Shown one piece after another: positions 14,125 to 18,686 of a stretch of 18,686 nt of DNA. The stretch's first letter is position 1; every line of letters begins with the position of its first letter. The translations under genes were made by a program, and so were the position numbers. Source of the stretch: an uncultured Helicobacter sp. (lineage in GTDB: Bacteria; Campylobacterota; Campylobacteria; Campylobacterales; Helicobacteraceae). Where the stretch lies: contig CALVDZ010000019.1 of assembly GCA_944326445.1 (NCBI GenBank), forward strand, positions 1 through 18,686, in the 5' to 3' direction. The notes under the pieces were generated by a model, which did not search any database, had not been told where the DNA came from, and saw only the letters and a program-made list of their open reading frames with translations.

Positions 14125-15051
14125 ATGAATCTCACTCACACCTGCCTTGAGTGCCTTTATAGACAGATTGAGAATTTTTTGCACACTTTGCAATCCCCGT
14201 CATCATACGCCGCCCCGAGCCAAGCCGAGATCCTCTCCCAAACCAAGCGTATTATCAACTCTCTGCCCACGATAGGGGGGGATTGTATGGATGCAGATTC
14301 TATAGACACAGATTCTGCCCTGCCTCCGCCAAAAGCCGCCATCGCCATTTATGAAAATCTCGCCAAAGCCCTCAATGAGCCCGATCCGTATAAACATATC
14401 AAAACCCATAGCATAGAATCCGCCGCGCGTATCCTCACTAACGCCACAATCCCCACGAGCACCCTCTCAGATTGTATCAAAGTCGCAGCACTAGGCAATG
14501 TGATCGATTATGGCTCACAAAGTCGCTTTAGCTTTGAATCCGACTTTGACTTTGCGCAGCTCTCATTTGCGCGCTTTGATATAGAGGCGTTTGAGGGGGG
14601 GCTAGAAAATGCCAAAAGCCTGCTTTATATCGCTGATAACGCGGGGGAAAATCTCTTTGATGTCGTGCTGCTTAGACACCTCAGAGCGCATTATCCTGAT
14701 CTTAGTATCGTGTATCTCGTGCGTGGCAAGCCCATCATCAACGATCTCACGATGGAGGATTTAGCCCACCCGCTGTGTGCGGAGATTCACACGCTTTGTG
14801 ATGTGCGCAGCTCTCATCTAGCAAGCCCGGGATTTATCTACACAGACGCGCCCGCCGATGTGCGAGCACTCTTTGATAATGCTAATATTATCGTGGCAAA
14901 GGGTATGGGGAATTATGAATGTTTAGAATCTCTTAAGAGAGCTAATCTCTTTTTGCTTTTTAAAGTCAAATGTAGCGTGGTGGCGCAATATAGCGGTTTT
15001 GGGCTTGGGAAAATGGTATTTTTACACAACAAAGGAGGAGAGAATGCGTAG
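14125..15051 (+). CDS. DUF89 / ARMT1-like metal-dependent phosphatase
   Basis: DUF89 proteins are proposed damage-control phosphatases that remove harmful sugar phosphates or modified metabolites, using a bound divalent metal. The 308-residue protein shows the prokaryotic subfamily's N-terminal CxxC (Cys7, Cys10), ALGNVIDYG near 122-130, the metal-site Asp171-Asn172 in ADNAGEN, KPIINDLT near 202-209, and AKGMGNYE at 258-265. These agree with the family in order and spacing. Residues 56-70 carry a Asp-Ser-rich stretch encoded by two AGATTCT words and look inserted. Two runs of seven G are present (14275-14281, 14595-14601). The gene overlaps glyQ by 8 nt and carries its ribosome site. The substrate is unknown. 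Confidence 0.85.
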   Translation: MNLTHTCLECLYRQIENFLHTLQSPSSYAAPSQAEILSQTKRIINSLPTIGGDCMDADSIDTDSALPPPKAAIAIYENLAKALNEPDPYKHIKTHSIESAARILTNATIPTSTLSDCIKVAALGNVIDYGSQSRFSFESDFDFAQLSFARFDIEAFEGGLENAKSLLYIADNAGENLFDVVLLRHLRAHYPDLSIVYLVRGKPIINDLTMEDLAHPLCAEIHTLCDVRSSHLASPGFIYTDAPADVRALFDNANIIVAKGMGNYECLESLKRANLFLLFKVKCSVVAQYSGFGLGKMVFLHNKGGENA

Positions 15052-15928
15052 TTTTTCGGATATTTTGCTTGCGTTGCAGGAGTTTTGGAAAAAGCAGGGT
15101 TGCCTCATCGTCCAACCCTATGATATACCCGCAGGGGCGGGGACATTCCACCCTTTTACGCTATTGCGTAGCTTAGATTCTAAGCCGTGGAGCGTGGCGT
15201 ATGTCGCGCCCTCTAGGCGTCCCACAGATGGGCGTTATGGAGAAAATCCAAATCGCCTAGGGAGCTATTATCAGTTTCAAATCCTCATCAAGCCAAATCC
15301 GAGCAATATCCAAGAGCTGTATTTGCGCAGCCTAGAGGCTTTGGGGCTTGAGCTACACAAGCACGATGTGCGCTTTGTGGAGGATAATTGGGAATCCCCA
15401 ACGCTAGGGGCTTGGGGGCTTGGATGGGAAGTGTGGCTTGATGGTATGGAGGTTACGCAATTTACCTACTTTCAGCAGGTGGGCGGGCTGCCCTGCGAGC
15501 CTGTGGCAGTGGAGATCACCTATGGCGTGGAGCGGCTAGCGATGTATATACAGGGCGTGGAAAATGTGTTTGATATTTTGTGGGGCGAGGATTCACAAGG
15601 AAGAAGCGTGTATTATCGCGATGTACATAAAGAGGGCGAATATGAGTTTAGCAAATACCATTTTGAGGTTGCCGATGTGCAGAAGCTCTTTAGATTTTTT
15701 GAACAAGCAAAAGATGAGGCGAGAGCCTGCCTAGAGGCGCAGCTCCCACTCCCAGCGTATGATTACACGATGCTTGCTAGCCATTTTTTTAATGTCCTTG
15801 ATGCGCGCAAGGCGATTTCGGTGGCACAGAGACAAAACTATATCCTACAAATCCGCGAGCTTGCCAAGGGCTGTGCGCTGCTGTATAAGGAGCAAGAGGC
15901 AGAGCGCGATGAGCGCACGAGGCGTTAA
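15044..15928 (+). CDS. glyQ: Glycyl-tRNA synthetase alpha subunit
   Basis: GlyQ is the catalytic subunit of the alpha2beta2 bacterial glycyl-tRNA synthetase. The 294-residue protein has the expected blocks: GCLIVQPYD near 20-28, GAGTFHP, PSRRPTDGRYGENPNR near 60-75, and WESPTLGAWGLGWEVW in the active-site region, then GVERL and YQ-like aminoacylation elements. The ATG at 15044 is 5 nt after AGGAGG (15033-15038); an upstream ATG at 15014 and the extended frame would overlap conserved DUF89 codons and lack a site. The beta subunit glyS is not in the window, as in H. pylori where the two genes are apart. I recall a purE, unknown gene, glyQ order in Campylobacter as well. Confidence 0.97.
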   Translation: MRSFSDILLALQEFWKKQGCLIVQPYDIPAGAGTFHPFTLLRSLDSKPWSVAYVAPSRRPTDGRYGENPNRLGSYYQFQILIKPNPSNIQELYLRSLEALGLELHKHDVRFVEDNWESPTLGAWGLGWEVWLDGMEVTQFTYFQQVGGLPCEPVAVEITYGVERLAMYIQGVENVFDILWGEDSQGRSVYYRDVHKEGEYEFSKYHFEVADVQKLFRFFEQAKDEARACLEAQLPLPAYDYTMLASHFFNVLDARKAISVAQRQNYILQIRELAKGCALLYKEQEAERDERTRR

Positions 15929-15938
15929 AGGAGTAGCA

Positions 15939-16295
15939 ATGGCATATCTTTTGTTTATCGTTTTCATCACGCTTGTGATCGCCCTCATCGTGGCCCTCGC
16001 CAAAGATTCACAGAGCATCGACAAAAAAAAGCGCGTGGCTATCGCGCTAAGCCTCATCCTCGTGGTAATTTTGGGTGGTATCTACACCACCTTGCAGGAT
16101 AGAGCCGCTCACACTCTCTATGAGCTCCAAAGTGCCTTTAGTCGCGGCGAGGAGCTGCGCTGCCAAATGGGGCGAGAAACCATTAGTGCGCGCAAAGAGG
16201 ATTTTGAAATCACAAGCGGTATCAAATCTCTCAAAGGCAGGGCAAACTCCCCCTATCAGGGCGTAACTATCCTCTTAGAATCTTGTAGCAAATAA
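15939..16295 (+). CDS. Small membrane protein of unknown function
   Basis: I do not recognise a characterised family. The 118-residue product has two hydrophobic helices (about 3-21 and 33-50) separated by a short charged loop with DKKKR, and a soluble tail of about 65 residues with two Cys (near 80 and 116). By the positive-inside rule the DKKKR loop should be cytoplasmic, which places both ends in the periplasm. The tail cysteines could then pair. The ATG at 15939 follows AAAGGAG with good spacing; an earlier in-frame start would lie within glyQ. It sits between glyQ and mutS2, 10 nt after glyQ and 4 nt before mutS2, so it is probably co-expressed. Confidence 0.75.
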   Translation: MAYLLFIVFITLVIALIVALAKDSQSIDKKKRVAIALSLILVVILGGIYTTLQDRAAHTLYELQSAFSRGEELRCQMGRETISARKEDFEITSGIKSLKGRANSPYQGVTILLESCSK

Positions 16296-16299
16296 TCCT

Positions 16300-18522
16300 A
16301 TGCGCCCCACCACACTCATCAATGCCCTTGATTTAGAGGACTTTATCCACGCGTTTGAGGGCTTTTTGGCACGGGAAAAAGACTTTGTCTTTAACGGCGA
16401 TAGGCAGGTGTTTGTGCATTTTTTACAAGAGCTAGAATCCACCCACCTAAGCCCCCCACCAAAGCTCAAAGACTTGCAAACCGCCCTCACGCATCTCCAA
16501 AAATTTGGCACCTTAGGCTTTGAAGAAATCTTTGAGTTTGTGAAGCTTATGCGCTATTTTGCCTACCTTAAGCGCGTGGTTAGGGAGCACACGCCGCATT
16601 TGTATGCGTGGCTAGATTCTATCCATATCCCGCCCACTATGTCCCAGCTCTGCGAGATTTTTGAGGACAATGGCGAGCTAAAGAGTGGAATCTACCCCGA
16701 TATCGATGGCATAAAGCAAGCCATCGCTCACACGCAGCAGCATATCGCGCAAGCCTTTAGCGCGCTGCTTAGTAGTGCGCGAGCCTATCTGGTAGATCAG
16801 CAGATTCACTACATCAACCAAACCGAGTGCCTCCTGCTCAAAGCCGGCTTTAACAACGCGCTTAAGGGCATTATCATCAGTCGCAGTGCCAATGGGTTTT
16901 TTTATGTCCTGCCCCAAAGTATCGCCGAGCTAAAGACTAAGCAAAGCGCACTCAACGACAAGCTCCAATCCCTGCTCTATGAGCTTTGTAAGGAGTTGAG
17001 CGCGAGCTTGCAAAAGCAGCTTTTGTTTTTGCGATTTTTAAACAAAGAATTTGACACCTTCGATCATATCTATGCGCGCCATAGCTTTGCTAGAGCGCAT
17101 AATCTGCAGTTTGTGTATGAGGTGAGCAAGGGCTCTATCGTACTCAAAGACTTCTGCCACCCCGTGCTAAAAAACCCAAAGCCACTAAGCATTGAGCTTG
17201 ATAAAAAAATCACGCTCATTACCGGCGTCAATGCCGGAGGCAAGACAATCCTGCTCAAATCTATCCTATGCGCGAGTTTGCTTAGCAAATACCTCCTCCC
17301 GTTTAAAATCAACGCCGCGCATTCCAAAATCCCGCTTTTTAAAAACCTCTTTGCCATCATCTCCGATCCGCAAAATAGCAAAAACGATATCTCGACTTTT
17401 GCGGGGCGTATGGTGGAGTTTGCGCAGATTCTGGGCGAGGATAATTTTTTGCTAGGGATTGATGAGATCGAGCTAGGGACGGATTCTGATGAGGCGGCAA
17501 GCCTCTATAAAGTCCTGCTAGAGCACCTAAGTCGCAAGCACTGCCGGATTATCCTCACCACCCACCACAAAAATCTCGCCGCACTAATGGCAAATCGCGA
17601 AGATGTCGGGCTCATCGCCGCGCTCTATGATGAGGGTAAAAGGCGTCCGCGCTATGAGTTTTTGCAAGGCAGTATCGGCAAAAGCTATGCGTTTGAAACC
17701 GCGCAAAATTACGGAATCCCCGCAAGTTTGGTAAGCCGTGCAAAGGAAGTCTATGGCGAGGAAAAGCTGCATTTAAACGAGCTTATTGAGCGATCAAGCA
17801 CCCTAGAGCTAGAGCTCAAGCAAAAATTGCGCACCCTAGAGCAAAAGGAGCAAGCCTATGAGCGCAAGACAAACGCGCTTGATGAGGCTATCGCGCGTGC
17901 CCAGAGTGAATATGCACAGATGAAGGCAGAGCTAGAGCGCACCTACCGCAACGCGCTCAATGAGCTCAAAAAGCATATGAAAGAAAATGACAACAAAAAT
18001 ATTCATCGCGGGATAAACGCGGCAAACGCGATGCTAAAAGCCCACGCACGCGCACAAAGTGATAAGAGTGATACGCGCCCAAGCAAGCCACACGCGCTCA
18101 AAAAGGGCGATTATGCCAAATATGGGCAAAGTCGCGGGGTGGTTGTGGAGATTATGGGCAAAATGTGCGTACTTGAGCTTGATAACGGTGTGCGCCTAAA
18201 GCTCCCCCTGCATCAGCTAAAGCCTGCGCAAAAACCACCGCAAGCGCGCAAAATAGAGGCTACGCCAAAGCCTAGTGTGCCCGTGAATGTCAGCCTCGAT
18301 TTGCACGGCAAGCGCGTGGAGGAAGCCCTAGAGGAGCTTGGTAACTTCCTCTCAAATGCGCTCATAGCGGGCTTTGATGAGGTGCTTGTGTATCACGGGA
18401 TTGGCACGGGGAGGCTAAGCGCGGCGGTGGCGGAGTTTTTGAAATCCCACCCAAAAGTGCGCGCCTTTGAGGACGCTCCGATGAATCTCGGGGGCTTTGG
18501 CGCGAAAGTCGTGAGACTGTGA
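16300..18522 (+). CDS. mutS2: MutS2 recombination/ribosome-rescue ATPase
   Basis: MutS2 proteins dimerise as clamps. In H. pylori the enzyme suppresses recombination between diverged DNA; in B. subtilis a homologue acts on collided ribosomes. The 740-residue protein has an N-terminal core and lever region (about 1-295), Walker A TGVNAGGKT at 308-316, Walker B with Asp388-Glu389, TTHH at 420-423, a long coiled coil (about 485-560), a small KOW-like stretch (KGDYAKYGQSRG, about 602-613), and a C-terminal Smr nuclease-type domain with LDLHGK at 666-671 and HGIGTG at 699-704. It lacks the MutS mismatch-recognition domain. There is no clear ribosome site before ATG 16300, so coupling to the preceding gene is likely. 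Confidence 0.96.
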   Translation: MRPTTLINALDLEDFIHAFEGFLAREKDFVFNGDRQVFVHFLQELESTHLSPPPKLKDLQTALTHLQKFGTLGFEEIFEFVKLMRYFAYLKRVVREHTPHLYAWLDSIHIPPTMSQLCEIFEDNGELKSGIYPDIDGIKQAIAHTQQHIAQAFSALLSSARAYLVDQQIHYINQTECLLLKAGFNNALKGIIISRSANGFFYVLPQSIAELKTKQSALNDKLQSLLYELCKELSASLQKQLLFLRFLNKEFDTFDHIYARHSFARAHNLQFVYEVSKGSIVLKDFCHPVLKNPKPLSIELDKKITLITGVNAGGKTILLKSILCASLLSKYLLPFKINAAHSKIPLFKNLFAIISDPQNSKNDISTFAGRMVEFAQILGEDNFLLGIDEIELGTDSDEAASLYKVLLEHLSRKHCRIILTTHHKNLAALMANREDVGLIAALYDEGKRRPRYEFLQGSIGKSYAFETAQNYGIPASLVSRAKEVYGEEKLHLNELIERSSTLELELKQKLRTLEQKEQAYERKTNALDEAIARAQSEYAQMKAELERTYRNALNELKKHMKENDNKNIHRGINAANAMLKAHARAQSDKSDTRPSKPHALKKGDYAKYGQSRGVVVEIMGKMCVLELDNGVRLKLPLHQLKPAQKPPQARKIEATPKPSVPVNVSLDLHGKRVEEALEELGNFLSNALIAGFDEVLVYHGIGTGRLSAAVAEFLKSHPKVRAFEDAPMNLGGFGAKVVRL

Positions 18523-18686
18523 GGTGGGTTTATAAAAAATGCGCCAGCCCAAGCGGCGTTGATGAGGTGGTGGCACTAAAAGATTCTATAATCTTGCTAA
18601 AAAATGCAGTGTATGCTCGCGTAAGCGGAGCGAGTGGCAATTCACTTGCCACAAGCGATAACAAGTTTGTGAAACAAACTTGCATA
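18519..18686 (+). CDS. Doubtful partial open frame at the right edge
   Basis: From a GTG that overlaps the mutS2 stop codon, one frame stays open for 56 codons to the end of the window. It passes through the TATAAT box and repeat copy C. There is no Shine-Dalgarno sequence and no recognised motif. In copies A and B of the repeat the matching frame is broken or shifted, which argues against coding. It may be a chance open frame. The rest of the 164-base flank holds only the promoter-like box and the repeat. Confidence 0.2.
   Translation, partial: MRWVYKKCASPSGVDEVVALKDSIILLKNAVYARVSGASGNSLATSDNKFVKQTCI
18587..18592 (+). promoter_or_regulatory. Perfect -10 hexamer before repeat C
   Basis: TATAAT is an exact consensus -10 hexamer and overlaps the palindrome AAGATT/AATCTT (18580-18595). 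It is part of AGATTCTATAA, also present before repeat copy B. Transcription would start just before repeat copy C and leave the window. Confidence 0.4.
18607..18673 (+). repeat. Dispersed repeat, copy C
   Basis: This copy aligns with copies A and B. It has a 6-bp stem TGGCAA/TTGCCA with a 5-nt loop (18635-18651). A further perfect 9-bp hairpin, CAAGTTTGT/ACAAACTTG (18662-18682), overlaps its end. The window stops four bases after that hairpin, so the element may continue beyond it. Confidence 0.7.

Noticed and set aside
14999..15043. A 15-residue N-terminal extension of GlyQ
   Set aside because: It lacks a ribosome site, overlaps DUF89 codons, and the ATG at 15044 is well placed after AGGAGG and matches the usual protein start.
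15759..15938. A longer start for the small membrane protein inside glyQ
   Set aside because: The extension runs through conserved glyQ codons in another frame; the ATG at 15939 has a good ribosome site and begins directly with a membrane helix.
1..18686. CRISPR array, insertion sequence, prophage, tRNA or rRNA genes
   Set aside because: I saw no regularly spaced repeats, transposase or integrase motifs, cloverleaf with CCA end, or rRNA signature. The dispersed repeat has three distant copies and no spacer pattern.

Overview
The window looks like chromosomal DNA of a Campylobacterota bacterium, most likely a non-pylori Helicobacter. The reasons are the protein content (a split bc1 operon with a two-haem cytochrome c1, single-domain NadE next to LpxK, a lone GlyQ, MutS2 with a C-terminal Smr domain), weak -35 and clear -10 promoter boxes, and a poly-C tract at the start of a surface-sugar type gene. 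I found no phage, plasmid, insertion sequence, CRISPR array, rRNA or tRNA. Most of the window is core metabolism; the unusual signals lie between the genes and in one phase-variable gene.

Layout. 1-410: non-coding, with copy A of a short dispersed repeat. 411-2178 (minus): nadE then lpxK, for NAD and lipid A synthesis. 2331-5191 (plus): petABC, the complete quinol:cytochrome c reductase, with a terminator after petC. 5275-5547: rpsO with its own promoter and terminator. 5639-8924: aspA-sppA-tilS, with overlapping stop and start codons. 8925-9263: non-coding, rich in one heptamer and holding repeat copy B. 9264-10841: a GT-C type membrane glycosyltransferase whose fifth to ninth codons are a run of 14 C, so its expression should switch on and off by slippage. 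10842-10950: terminator hairpins between convergent genes. 10951-12794 (minus): rpsB-tsf, with a structured leader at 12795-12940. 13091-18522 (plus): purE, a DUF3972-like gene, a DUF89 protein, glyQ, a small membrane protein and mutS2, packed into one probable operon. 18523-18686: repeat copy C, cut by the window end.

How it fits together. PetABC passes electrons from menaquinol to periplasmic cytochrome c. AspA feeds fumarate from aspartate into the same respiratory economy. RpsO, RpsB, Tsf, TilS and GlyQ are translation functions. LpxK and the phase-variable glycosyltransferase act on the cell envelope. MutS2 is a recombination or ribosome-rescue ATPase and is not expected to repair slippage in the poly-C tract.

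The best leads are three: the poly-C switch; a three-copy repeat of about 65 bp, two copies of which keep a hairpin through paired base changes and two of which follow an identical promoter-like box; and a strong excess of the heptamer AGAATCT/AGATTCT (about 40 copies by eye against two or three expected), which also appears inside genes as Asp-Ser or Glu-Ser codons. I did not find a clear new multi-gene system.
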